From the NCBI GenBank assembly GCA_004009845.1, contig RMBW01000055.1:1-64000 (forward strand): DNA of 64,000 nt, in the 5' to 3' direction. The notes below the pieces were generated by a model, which ran no database searches, had not been told where the DNA came from, and saw only the letters and a list, made by a program, of their open reading frames with translations. The translations under genes were made by a program, and so were the position numbers. The stretch is from Davidsoniella eucalypti. Its lineage: Eukaryota; Ascomycota; Sordariomycetes; Microascales; Ceratocystidaceae. This document shows, one piece after another, positions 24,128 through 34,927 of the stretch. Positions within the stretch are counted from its first letter, which is position 1. Every line of letters begins with the position of its first letter.

Positions 24128-25384
24128 TCAGCTCACCATGAACAACTAAGGAGAAATATTGTTAGCAAGTCGAAAAAAACATTTCATAATGGCATTATCC
24201 ATCGTCTCGTACGAGGCTGACACATGAACCAAAAAAAAAAAAAAAAAAAGATACGTGACTTACCCGCTTCATGGCATCCGAATCCAAGGGTGACTTTTTT
24301 AGCGTAGACAGCCGTGAACGAACCAAAACACGACTTTGTCGTTTTGACACCTCCTTATCCGCCTTTTTCTTCTTCTTTTCCTCTTTCGCCTGCTTTTTCG
24401 CCTCCTTCTTCTCCCTTCTGAGTCTCTTAGCCTCCTTCCTAGCCGCCTTTTGTGCTGCTTCATCTAGTCCTAGTGCATCTGTTGAAGACGGATCGCAGTC
24501 TGAAAGTGTTGATGGTGATGGTGATGGAGATGCGTTTTCGGTAGGAGGTGTTGGCAGGAGGATAGTAGAGGCCCTTTTGGCGGCTTTTTTCTCGGCTTTG
24601 CGCGCCTTCTTGGCAGCTTTCTTTTCTTTCCTTTCGGCTTTCCGGCGTTTGCGTGCTTGTTTCTCGTCTTTTGGATCGACGCTTGAGTCGCTATCGCTAT
24701 CACTACCACTTGTAGCGTTCTCATCATCGCCATCTTCAGATGCCCGCTTGCGCTTCAACTGCTTCTGAAGTTCGCCAGCGTTCGTCTCTTCCCGTCGCGC
24801 CCTCTTCTCCTCTGCTTCTCTGCGCAGCTTTGTCTCTTCATCCTCCTTCATCACATCGCCGACGAGCAGGCCACCGTGGACAAACGCAATGCCCATGCCG
24901 CGTTTTCCGAGGTACATGAGCGACTTCTTGCGGTCTAGCTCACGCTTACCCTCTTCTCCGCCTTTGCTGTTGAGTCGGCCGAAGATGTCTTTGAGGGTGT
25001 CCATGCCCGTCAGGGAATCGTCGCCGTCGCCACCGCCGGGCTTCCAGCCGAGTCCGTTGAGGTCGTCTTTGAGGGCTACGCGGACGTGAGACGTCGAGGC
25101 TACCGAGTGCATGCCGTAGTGGCTCGAGCTCGGGTTGCCTAGTACGGCACCGGGCGTCCAGCCTTGCTCGCGCATGAACCGCTGACCAAACGAAGTCTCG
25201 TTGCGTGCCCATGCTGTGTTGTTCGGGTCTTTACCGATCTTCGTTCTGGTTAGGAGTCGAGTGTTGTGTTAGTCGAAGCGATAATCTCTTTTGCGTTCCA
25301 GGTCGAGAAGAGAGGCTGTAGATCTATGGTGGAGGTGAGATTCTGGGTAGAGAAAACATACCTTCTGGGCCGGATGACGGACAT
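24128..25384 (-). CDS. pxr1: PXR1/PinX1-type G-patch protein
   Basis: Nucleolar protein of rRNA/snoRNA maturation; the yeast and human relatives (Gno1/PINX1) also touch telomerase. Three exons on the minus strand: 25384-25362, 25245-24264 and 24145-24128, giving 340 residues. Exon 1 encodes MSVIRPR and splices in phase to TKIGKDPNNTAWARNETSFG. The G-patch follows (GQRFMREQGWTPGAVLG to KDDLNGLGW, residues about 24-75), with the IAFVHGGLLVGD segment typical of the family. The C-terminal half is a Lys/Glu-rich nucleolar-type tail. The last exon is only 18 nt and encodes LFMVS plus stop. It is supported by a CTAAC branch, a CTTAG acceptor, correct phase and resemblance to the IFMIKA-like terminus of orthologues. 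Reading through the second intron instead gives an implausible poly-Phe tail. Confidence 0.85.
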
Positions 25385-26198
25385 AGTGGGCAACGTTTCT
25401 TTGGAGTAAATATATGAATTAAAAGAGGATATATACAATAACAAGTATCTCGAAACAGAGATGAAAGGATAAAATAGCCTTTGGTGCTCAAACAACGCAC
25501 GTTTATGCGATTAAAATCCCGTCAATTGACATTCTTTTGCCTAAAGCTTTGCGATCTTCTCCAAGAAAAGAAAAAAAGTTCATCGTCGCATTACTGGTAA
25601 ACTAATTAGTGGGTCTTCCGATTTGACCAAAAAGCTGTTATCTTATCTGTAATGACCCACTTTGTACGTTGGTAGTAGGAAAGAACTCTTTGATTTTAAT
25701 TTTGAATGACTTTTATTAGGTATGCCCACTACTATTCTACGTCTACTCTTCTTCCGCAGGAATACTTTTCACAAATGCAGACACACTATAGAGGAAAGAC
25801 TCCATCTAGGCACTCGAACCGATACATGATCAAGTATAACAGAGGCCTTATTTCAAAACTAACGGGTATTCTTTTTACATGTACACACTCTCTCATAGAG
25901 AAGACGTAGAGGACTTTTTTCCACTAGAAAAATGCTTGGTTTTGATTAGGTCATGATAACACCTGGATTGTTAAAAGCTATAGTCAAGTGTCAAAAGGAA
26001 AAATCTTATCTTTTATATATTATAAACCCATAAAGAAATACCATGAAAAGAATCCCCAACGCCGAGAGTGCTTACTATAGTAGTATATACATGAGAAACA
26101 AAATGTATGTAGTATCCGATAACTGCATAGAGATACGAATGTGTGTGTGCTAAAATATGAGCTCATGCTTTCTAGATATGATGCAGTGAATAATCATT
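25385..26198. other. Intergenic between PXR1 and the transporter (0.8 kb)
   Basis: Promoter side of PXR1 and 3' flank of the transporter, both minus strand. AT-rich. Nothing else seen. Confidence 0.45.
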
Positions 26199-27891
26199 TC
26201 AGCGACGTCCTTCGTGTAGAAGCGCCGCATCTTCTTCGTCGTCTGAGCCTAGGCCGAACTGGTCATTACGGCCCGATAAATCTTCTTCTTCTTCATCTAT
26301 GCACTGACCACGCTCTACCGCTAGGTGGTCTTGGTGTACCTTCTTCTGCATATCTTGACGCATACCAGTGATCTTCACGTAGTTGTAAGCACCGATAGCA
26401 ACCATAGTTGTGAGCAGGCCAATGAAGTTGATAAGCGTCAGCTCGTCATGGAAAATCAGAGATGCGGCTGAGATGGTCACGACCTCCTTGAAAATTCCAG
26501 CAATCGACAAGGTAACAACCGATGTGCGCTGCAACAGAGCAAACTCGGCGGCTGTCATACAGAAGGCGATGCAGCCAGGGAATATCAGTAACAATGGCGC
26601 AATAATGCCATGTTCCTCGATGAGCCCAGATAGGCCGCTAATCAACGGTCCCAGGCCTTCGACAGGCAAAGCGATAATGATGAGAGTGGCGAACATCACG
26701 GGCGCCAAGAAGAAGATGCTAAGGAAGGGGTTGCAGGTGGCTGGGTTACGCAATAATAGGATTTGTGTCAAGCCCCAGCGGAAACCAGAGAAGAACGCTG
26801 CCATAATAACAAGGAAGAATCCAAGAGGCCGGAATTCAACCTCACCAGCGACCATCATGACGACACCAAGAGTCATGAGTGCAATAATTCCGACTAGACG
26901 CCAAGTCAGCTTTTCCAGGCGGAACAAAAAGGCAAACATCAGTACAAAGGCAAGTGATGATGACTTGCACATCGCTATCGAGGAGTTAGCAGTTGTCACT
27001 CTATCAGGAGATGTTCAAAGATACGACATACTATAAAAAGTGAGGGTGATGAATTGGAGAGACATGTTTCCTAGGCCGATGTCAAGACCAGTTGCGGCGC
27101 CACAAGGCCCGATGCGAGTCAAGTAGAAGAAGCGTGACATGGTGACTGTGCCAGAGTCGGGGTTATGGCCTTTGGGACCGCGAAGCGATGGAATAAGCCA
27201 TAGAACAAGCGATGCTAAGCCAAACTGCACGAGCATGTGCATCGATGTTGTGAACAATGGGAAGTGGAAGTTTAAAGTATCTCGGCCAAACATCCACTTG
27301 TTGTACTATCAGTGAGGATTAATGTTAGTAAGGCTAGCTATCACATGCTAGACTGAATATATAAAAACCTACCAAGGATATACTCAGTGAGAAGATATAC
27401 CACAGCAATATCAACACACCGTTCACTACCAGTCTACGAAAGACAGTGCGGTCGGCCTGTCGCTTTTCTCCCTCGGACAACGCGCCATCTGGTACGCTTC
27501 CACCGACCGCGATGCGCTGGTCTATCCGCGTGCCGCTCTCGCGTCTAGCACGCCGTCTCGTCCGTTCGCGTTGCGATAGGCCAGTTTCTTCGTCATCGCG
27601 CAGGTCCATAGTTTCGTCGTCGTCGGACTTGTCGCCGGTGTTCTCAGACCACGTCTTCAAGAGCGCTTGGTCGGCGCTGTTGGGGGTTACGGCAGAGTTG
27701 ATGCCCGCGGACATCGACGTCCCGGTACTACCGGAAGGTGATATGCTATCGGTAGAAGTGTTGATATTGAGTGAGGCGGCAGTCGGGTTCACTGAGGGCG
27801 TGAGGGCAGGCGGTTTGCTGTTGCGTCGACGGCTAAATGCGTTCATCTCGATAGAGTTTTCGCCAGGTTTGCGAGTGGTCGAGCTGTTCAT
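26199..27891 (-). CDS. Nucleotide-sugar/triose-phosphate-type transporter (SLC35C2-like)
   Basis: Integral membrane transporter of the drug/metabolite superfamily, probably Golgi/ER; the substrate cannot be read. Exons 27891-27373, 27305-27032 and 26974-26199 join in phase to 522 residues. The first intron joins SLSISL to YNKWMFG and the second joins TLTFY to TMCKSSSLAFVLMFAF, both hallmark junctions of the family. Residues 1-150 form a Ser/Arg-rich cytosolic tail. About ten hydrophobic helices follow, beginning VNGVLILLWYIFSL. The FYTMCKSSSLAF motif and the final helices (LTLINFIGLLTTMVAIGAY) match the triose-phosphate transporter fold. The C-terminus is acidic (DEEEEDLSGRND). Closest to the SLC35C2/Ymd8-like branch. 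Confidence 0.85.
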
Positions 27892-29272
27892 ATCAACAAA
27901 AAAAAGAAAAAGAAGAAGAGAAGGGAAAACAAGAAGGAGGGGGGGTATGTGATGCGGACTTTACGCCAGGCTCTCCATACAGAAAGCAAGCGAGCGAAAA
28001 TATGGGATAGATAGATACAGTTAGTCTACACGACACAAGGGCGGTATAATAATAGCGGTAGTCGAGGTACAGGCTAACAGCGAGCTAGGGTGAGCGTTGA
28101 CTAGCAGGCCAAGCAAACGAAATGCAGGCAGGCCAATGCTGGAATGAGTTGTGTAAACAAGAGAGCTTCAGAGTGCCGATTAAGCGGCAGATGGATCTCG
28201 TGCAGACACGAAGCGATCGGTCCCAGCTCCAGCAGGACCAAAGACGCGGGCTTTTTTCCTCTTTTTTTTTCTCCAAATAAGGATAGCCAATCTACGCTAC
28301 GAACACCTCTTGTAGCAACTACAAATACGTGCTCTGCTTTTCCAACCCGCTCGAGAGACTGCGAGGCTGAGTCTGGCGCTTCCAAGGATAAACAAGGGGC
28401 GGCTAGCAGGAACAATGGCGGATTTGACGTATTTGGCGGCGGAGTACGAAATCATTAAACCCCAAATATAAATGTAGGAAGATGATAGTGCAAACAATAC
28501 AGAATATAGCTTCAATCTTGTTATTATTGGCAATGCTGTGCTACAAGTTTGTTTTCGATGTGGTAGAGACAAAGTGATATCTTTTTTTCTTCTTCTTTTT
28601 TTCCTTCTTTTTTCTTTCTTTTTCTAGCCTTTGTTTTGCTGGCCTTCTTCTATGCTTTTTTCCGTGCTTGGGTAAACTGCAGTTCCCTTTAGCGTGTTTG
28701 GCTACTACCTCTTACAGCACAATGCGACACTCCAAAGCAAAGTGGGGCGTCCACACTATGCCGACCGGAAGTTGCTCTTTAATTGTTCTGTTCCAGGATT
28801 AGCAGCTGTCCACTCTTTTGGGTAAGTTACATGTACTATATACATAATTGTACGCCATTGTGCCTATTTCTCTTTAAACCGAAGAAGATATCTGGGCGGG
28901 TTTAAGAGCATTGATTTCATTGTGGCTAGGACGTATACCGTATAGGGTGCTTTATGCTGTATCAAGGACACATCTCTCGTACTTACCAGTCACAGAACCT
29001 GCAGTCCCTCGTACTATGAACCGCTGGATCTGATAAGGGGTTGGCTTGGAGACGTTACGGAACATCTTTTCCAGGGCACGAACATATAATTTCAGTGAAA
29101 TATTGGAGGGTATGTATCCATGTTTGTGTATATGGGTATGTATTTGATATAAAAATGAATTGCAGTTATCATCGAATGTCAGTCGTAACCCTCCTCCCAC
29201 CAGACGCCATGTAGAAATAAAGCAAGAACGCAAACAAAAACTCACGTCACCGTCTGTAGAGGGGCGACAAAG
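27892..29272. other. Intergenic, no supported gene (1.4 kb)
   Basis: Promoter side of the transporter (minus) and 3' flank of the RRM gene (minus). A pyrimidine tract lies at 28580-28630. No coding or RNA feature recognised. Confidence 0.45.
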
Positions 29273-30391
29273 TTAACCCAACAAGCGCAGGCCGTTCTTT
29301 GTCTTCTGGCCAGGCTTCGTGACACCGGCACTAGAGGCCCCAAGACCTATCTCATGATTAGAACCTCCGCCGCTGCCACCACCTGAGCCTGAGCCGTTGC
29401 CTCCCTTGTTCTTGTTGTTCTTGTTGTTTTTCCACTTGCCCTTGTTGCGGTTGTCTTTGACATTGCTCGCCTTGATCTCTGTTGTAGCTTTTCGTACAAC
29501 AACAGGGTGACTCTGGATGTACTTTCCGTTCATCCCCTTGGCAGCCTGGAAGAAATCGTCGGCGTCACTGAAACTAACAAAGCCGTAGCCTTTGCTCTTT
29601 GTTGATCGCTTATCACGGATCACACGTGCCTTTTGCACCGACTTCCACCGCGAGAACGCCTTTAACAGAGATTCATCTGTAGTTTCACCGGCTAAGTTGC
29701 CAACAAATAGACGCAGATGCGCAGGATCCCACTCCGTAAGTGAATCGTCCTGCCATTTCTTGCCGCCACCTTCACGGTAAACCGTCTTTTTCTTTTCGTT
29801 AGGATCTGGCACAGGCGCTGTGCCATCAGCTCCGGGTATCGTGGGTCCGATTTGTGCTGGCGCATTAGGATCTTTCGGTCCGTAAGCGCTCTGCCATTGC
29901 GCAATTTGCGACGTGTACTCGGCGTTGTACTGCGTGGTAGATGGTGCCGGGAATGGATTGCGCAAATTGGCTGCGGGGGACTGAGTTCCATAGGTGGCCC
30001 CTTGTGCCGCGCTATAGCTGGTAGGCGCAGCAGCATTCGTCTGCGGATATTTACCATGCATTTGCGGTTGAGCCTGGTAGGCCGCGCTCATCTGGGATGG
30101 TGCGCCATATGTAGTCGTGGAGTTTGCGCCGTAGGCTGTAGGGGCAGCGCCATACGATGTCGGTGCAGCGCCATAATATGCCGGGGCCGCTCCGTAGGTT
30201 GTCGGGGGGGCTCCGTAAGTAGCACCAGCGGCAGGTGCGCTCGTCTTCGAGAAGCCGCCTTTGTTGAAGCCGCCGGGGGCGCGACTTTGGGGCGGGCGTG
30301 AAGGTAACGATGGGTGAGGCACGCGGTGGTTGGCGCCACTGCTGCCAGAGGAAGGGTTTCCTGAAGTGCCTGGAGGAGGCGGGTATGACAT
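29273..30391 (-). CDS. RBM42-like RRM RNA-binding protein
   Basis: Single-exon gene of 372 residues. The start chosen is the ATG of MSYPPPPGTSGNP at 30391, because the longer upstream frame gives unrelated basic sequence. The N-terminal half is low complexity with a run of YGA-type repeats (TYGAPP, YYGAAP, SYGAAP, AYGANS), likely disordered. A single RRM lies near the C-terminus, with RNP2-like LRLFVGNL and RNP1-like KGYGFVSF. An HPVVVRKATTEI strand and a Lys/Asn/Gly-rich tail follow. The architecture of disordered N-terminus and C-terminal RRM is that of RBM42-type splicing or mRNP proteins. Specific RNA targets are not inferable. Confidence 0.85.
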   Translation of the reverse strand: MSYPPPPGTSGNPSSGSSGANHRVPHPSLPSRPPQSRAPGGFNKGGFSKTSAPAAGATYGAPPTTYGAAPAYYGAAPTSYGAAPTAYGANSTTTYGAPSQMSAAYQAQPQMHGKYPQTNAAAPTSYSAAQGATYGTQSPAANLRNPFPAPSTTQYNAEYTSQIAQWQSAYGPKDPNAPAQIGPTIPGADGTAPVPDPNEKKKTVYREGGGKKWQDDSLTEWDPAHLRLFVGNLAGETTDESLLKAFSRWKSVQKARVIRDKRSTKSKGYGFVSFSDADDFFQAAKGMNGKYIQSHPVVVRKATTEIKASNVKDNRNKGKWKNNKNNKNKGGNGSGSGGGSGGGSNHEIGLGASSAGVTKPGQKTKNGLRLLG

Positions 30392-31103
30392 GATGAATGA
30401 AATGTTCGGTCTTGGAGATATCGTGTATAGGAAGAGACGGATTGGATGTCTTGGTCTCGGGGAGCGCAAATTTTATCAGGGACCCGAGATTCAAACGTCA
30501 CGGTTCGCAAACGGCCACAGATGGCCTTTGGCTAGTTTCGTTGTTTTCACGGAGGAAAAGACGTACCACTGAGCGTATTCAACTTAAAATCGATGTTAGC
30601 GTGGAAAGGACGTTGTGTGACGATGATATCTAGACTTTGCTATGCTAGGCTAGAGGGTTGGTAATTAGCTTAGAAAGTTTGCGACGATAAACCGACCAAC
30701 GAGGCTGCTACTGCAATTTGATGCGCCACATTATATATAAGGCTTGAATGTGGCGCCAAGCATCGTCTTGTTCAGGGTCTACCAACAGCAAACTCTAAGT
30801 TAAGCCTACCCCGATAACATTTAGTGCCAATGAAATGATGTGTTATATGGGGTCTATTTTTTATGAACAACTGTATAATAAATCTAAACATCGCAGACAT
30901 GTAACAAAACACCACATGAAGTATTTGGTTTTTTATGAAAACTGCCCCTCACAAAAAGGCCAATTTATCCGCCTAGTAGGAGTGAAATGGCGTAAGCCGC
31001 TCCAATAAGAGTTGCTTTTCTTCTCACCAATACCTCCTTACCCGCCGAATCGTGAAGTTACTTTTATCGGCGTGTCATCATTTTACAATTGATGCCAAGT
31101 TTC

Positions 31104-31187
31104 AACTGCCAAATATAAACATCTTCATAGCTCTTTAGCTCCATAAGATTAATGAATTAAAAAAAAAAAAAAAAAACTGCCAAATAT
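31104..31187 (+). mobile_element. A-tailed micro-retroposon, copy 1, with 13-bp TSD
   Basis: AACTGCCAAATAT occurs at 31104-31116 and again at 31175-31187. Between them is a 58-bp insert: AAACA, then a core starting TCTTCATAGCTC at 31122, ending about ATGAATT, then an A run. The exact target duplication, the A tail and two further copies with other targets indicate retroposition. Confidence 0.8.
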
Positions 31188-32153
31188 GAAAAAGAGAACA
31201 AACCAATGTCCCTTTTTGATAAGCCAATGGAACTTTAATCATTTAGTGTGGATAGTCACAAGACATTGACATATGCTTTGTAATCGAATTAGAGCATGGG
31301 AAAAAGAGTATCGATTGGCTCCAAAAAGACAAGCCATAAGAAACTGAAGTGTGATATTGTATCTGATTATCTGTGTCTCCTCACTAGCTCCATAATGCAT
31401 GACCCCCAATGTTGGTTGGAGTCCGGAACTTTTATGGGGGATGTGATATCAATCATAACTTTGAAAGCGGAGGCGAGAGCCTAAGTATACTGGGAGATAC
31501 ACATTATATATATATATATATGAATATGAATACAAATCCGATAAACGTAATACCATTAGAAAAACAAGACGTCTTATGCCTCGCTGATATGACAATGGAA
31601 TGTCGCATCTCCAACCATACTAGGCTGTAGGGTACGACAAGAATAATGTAGGGCCCGATCATGTGTCAGCACACATACGAGCCCAACTGCGCTTACCAAT
31701 GACCAACATAATCAGTGGCATTGTTTAGTCATATACGAGAAGCCACTTGTATCTGGTCTTAGCCACCGAGCACCTCGGATTCTTATAAGGTATCAAGGGC
31801 ATACGGGGTTTGTTCTGGTGAGTTTAGACCCATTGTAAGTCGAAGTTACAGATTTAACCCCCCACGGATGAGATGTTCTATGGTCGGTTGGTTCTGCTGA
31901 CAGCACCTGCAATTTATATGTACTGCATACTGCATAATGTGATATTTACATAAGTACATACAGCTGGACTTGGTTCGAAGACGGAAAGGCAAGGCTTGTT
32001 CGGCTGCTGGACCGACTGGATGAAGGATTTCCATAGCCAGGGTTTACCAGTGAGCTGCCCCTCCCCCACCTATCAAGTCCTGGCAAATAGTGGTAGAATT
32101 CAGAAAGAGAAGTAGCACATAATACATGCGGAGTTTTACATATTTATATACAT

Positions 32154-32227
32154 ATATCGCGAGAGATCTTCATAGCTCTATAGCTCCATAAGATACATGA
32201 ATTAAAAAAAAAAGATATCGTGAGAGA
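32154..32227 (+). mobile_element. A-tailed micro-retroposon, copy 2, with 13-bp TSD
   Basis: ATATCGCGAGAGA at 32154-32166 and ATATCGTGAGAGA at 32215-32227 (one C/T difference) flank a 48-bp insert. The insert starts TCTTCATAGCTC, matches copy 1 with few changes, and ends in an A run plus G. The C/T difference is at a CpG, as expected from decay after insertion. Confidence 0.8.
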
Positions 32228-34118
32228 ACAGGCCTCTTCTTGTTACTCGTGTGCCTGCGTCACGATCTGCATTTACAGATACTTCAAGAGCTTTTAGCCA
32301 TGCTAAGCCGCCCCTCATCCTGCCCGTTGTGGACTTGTTTGGGTTTGACGAGGATCAAACCTGTATAATAGAAACACAGAAACACAGAAACACGGGGCGA
32401 CGGCCGAAGGAAAAATTAAAACAACTGAACCTCCAAAAGGAATGGAATAAGTCATAAGAGGCTCTGGGCTTGGATCGGGTCCATCGGCAGTAAATCGGCG
32501 CAAGGTTGATGCTTATAGAGATAGAAGGAAGAAGCATCTAACTTGCTTGCGCTGACCATTGCTCGCAGTCAAGAATGACACGAGGCGTCATTCTTCTTGG
32601 AGACGGCTTGGCATTGATCTTTCCAGCCCAAAAGAGGCTCGGAGGGGAAGAGAAGCTTGGGCCGCCACTGTTTGTTAAGCACGTCATAGCAAACAAACAG
32701 TGTTTGTAGCCCTGCAGCTATATTACTAACGGACAACTACTCAGCACATGACATATCTGTATGAAGTCGAGCATTTGATAGACTAGAACCTACAAGGTCC
32801 GATGTTCGCTGTCGGCCCCAAGCCAGCAAGAAATTAATCACCAGCAAAGAAAAAAAGTAAACATCCGCTTGATTAAAAGGCATCATCGCAGCTTAGCCTG
32901 AGTGGGGCTTGAAACTCGCGCTAACAAATAGAGCAGCGGCGAATTAAAAGCGGCAAAAAAACGGAGCTCTATTTCTTGTAGCAAGACCCTGGCAAGCTTC
33001 AGTAGAGGGTTAATGGGTTGATGGGTTGATGGGTTAATTGGTGAAAAAGGGCCTTTGTTGAGACGACACGGGTTGAATGGCGGGGCAGATTTGTTTCGAG
33101 GGGTTCCACAGTTAGTTGAATCGACGAGCTTCAAGAGGTCTCAACAACCGTAGACACTACAAGTAACACTACAAGAAAAACCCGTCTGTGAGCGCTTCTA
33201 GCTGTAGCCTGAAAGCATACGGTAGTAGTGGTGGTTGTAGTGATATGTCGCCTGTTAAGGGGCCTTGTCACAAAAGTGTGCGTTATGAAGCGACTTGAGC
33301 AGAAGCTTTTCACCGGAGAAACAAGTAGAAACTATGCCGAGGCAAAATCAAGGAGCTTCGACTAATGCAATGCCTCGAAGAACAATGGTAGACAAACCAT
33401 GTTATGCGATTCATCGTGAACCTGGTGGGTCTGAAAGTGACAACATTAAGCCCCGGTAAGACCGAGCCACATCATGTTTCTTGGGTTTTCTCGACGGTCA
33501 ACGTCAACTATACCAAGAAGACAGGCAAAATCACAGTATATGATGTATCTATAGGCACCACCGGAAGCCTGAAATACGGGAGAAGAACATGAAGCTGGGC
33601 TTGCCTCCAGCCACCCACCGGACATAATAAAAGTGTAGGCCTCGTCTATTTCGGAGCTTGCGGCGGACATGAGATGGAGATAATAGATAATGTGGCAGCG
33701 GCGCCGGAGTCGCGAGAAAGCGAGAGACAACAAATGTGATTGATGACCTAAGGGAGGGGAGAGGGGGGGGTTCCTACAGCTACTATGTTCTCGCTTCTCT
33801 GTGTGCTCTTGTCGCTTCGGCGTCGCGACCAGTGCCGTTTGACGGCGTTCTACGAGATAAGCGACAGCGAAGCCAGTCAGGCTCGTACAGCTGGCCGACT
33901 GCATATATACGCAGAAGAAAGAGTGGAAGAGCAAACACAGCATTTGAACACCATAGTAGAGCAACTGCGTGATGATAGCAAGCTCTATTGCCCTGACTAC
34001 TGCTACTATTTGCTTCTATTGATACTCCCGCTGACGTCGTCTCGCTTGAAAACCTGCTGCAACTGTAACTCAACTGTAACCGTATCGACAGGCACCCCTG
34101 GCCTGCCGTCCGCTGATA

Positions 34119-34389
34119 GGACAGGTACTGCGACTCTGCCTGCTGTATCTTCTTCTTAAGCTCTACTGGTAGCTCTAGTCACAGCTCTAGTAGTCAGTAT
34201 ACAACTAGACTAGCTAGCCTCTTGCTACTCTTGGGCCCGCTCCTGGCCCCTCTAATATCCAGAATACTAGCTATATTTTCACTCGCTGGAGCAGGCAGGA
34301 CATGGTCTATAGTCACAAAGATGGCTCGTGAGGTGTTATATCAACGAGCAATAATAAAGTCTTCAACTACAATCTGCCATTTATCATGA
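34119..34389 (+). other. ATG-less open frame with hydrophobic segment
   Basis: An open frame just after TAG at 34116-34118 runs to a TGA at about 34389. It encodes a Ser-rich stretch, then LASLLLLLGPLLAPLISR and IFSLAGAGRTW, like a membrane segment. It has no ATG at its head and no clear splice partner. It could be an exon of an unseen gene, a decayed gene or chance. Listed for completeness only. Confidence 0.15.
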
Positions 34390-34927
34390 AGTTGCTGTCG
34401 CTGTCTAGATGGCGATATGAGTATTGCAAATAGCTGATATATTATATACTGAAATGTGAATAATCAGAGCTTCCAATGTATCCGCTTTTCCACCCACCGT
34501 TTAATGCCGTTCCTGCCTCAAGAGCAAAAACATGGGATGCCGTCTGAATGCACCCAGATCGCTTTAATACCGATTTTATCGATAATGGCAATTTCCTGCT
34601 CTGTTTTTTACTCTCCCCCACGAACTTCCCGTTGCCGGTTTTCTATTAGGTGCAGAGCCAGTAGTTGCTCTAGTTGGCTGGGCCAGTAGCACTGGCGCCC
34701 TGGAGCTTCTGCCGTTTCTTATAATTGCGCGTAGCCCCAACCATTTCCAAGCCATTGCTTCTTTTGATCTCTCTCTCTTTCTCTCCTTCCTTCTTTCTTC
34801 CTCTTCTGTATTTATTTATCTATCCCAAAGCATCTTGACATAGCAGTATAGAGCCTAGGTCTCTATTGTTTCTGTCTCAACATTCAACTATACATCCTCT
34901 TCACATCTACCACCATATCTCATCACA

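Larger units (their letters stand above)
30392..34927. other. Intergenic, divergent promoters plus two micro-retroposons (4.5 kb)
   Basis: Lies between the divergent RRM gene and GND1. It holds two of the three A-tailed micro-elements (31117, 32167), an (AT)n run near 31506 and short tandem GGGTTGAT words near 33005-33040. An ATG-less hydrophobic open frame lies at 34119-34389. Approximately the last 200 bp are CT-rich and likely the GND1 promoter. No gene could be supported. Confidence 0.5.

Noticed and set aside
24271..24768. Plus-strand frame rich in Phe and Ser
   Set aside because: It is the complement of the Lys/Glu-rich tail of PXR1 on the minus strand.
33000..33045. Short GGGTTGAT tandem words as telomere-like repeat
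   Set aside because: The unit does not match TTAGGG and the run is only a few imperfect copies.
34320..34400. TGTTATATCAACG... as a possible LTR end
   Set aside because: No second LTR, no primer-binding site and no gag/pol sequence nearby.
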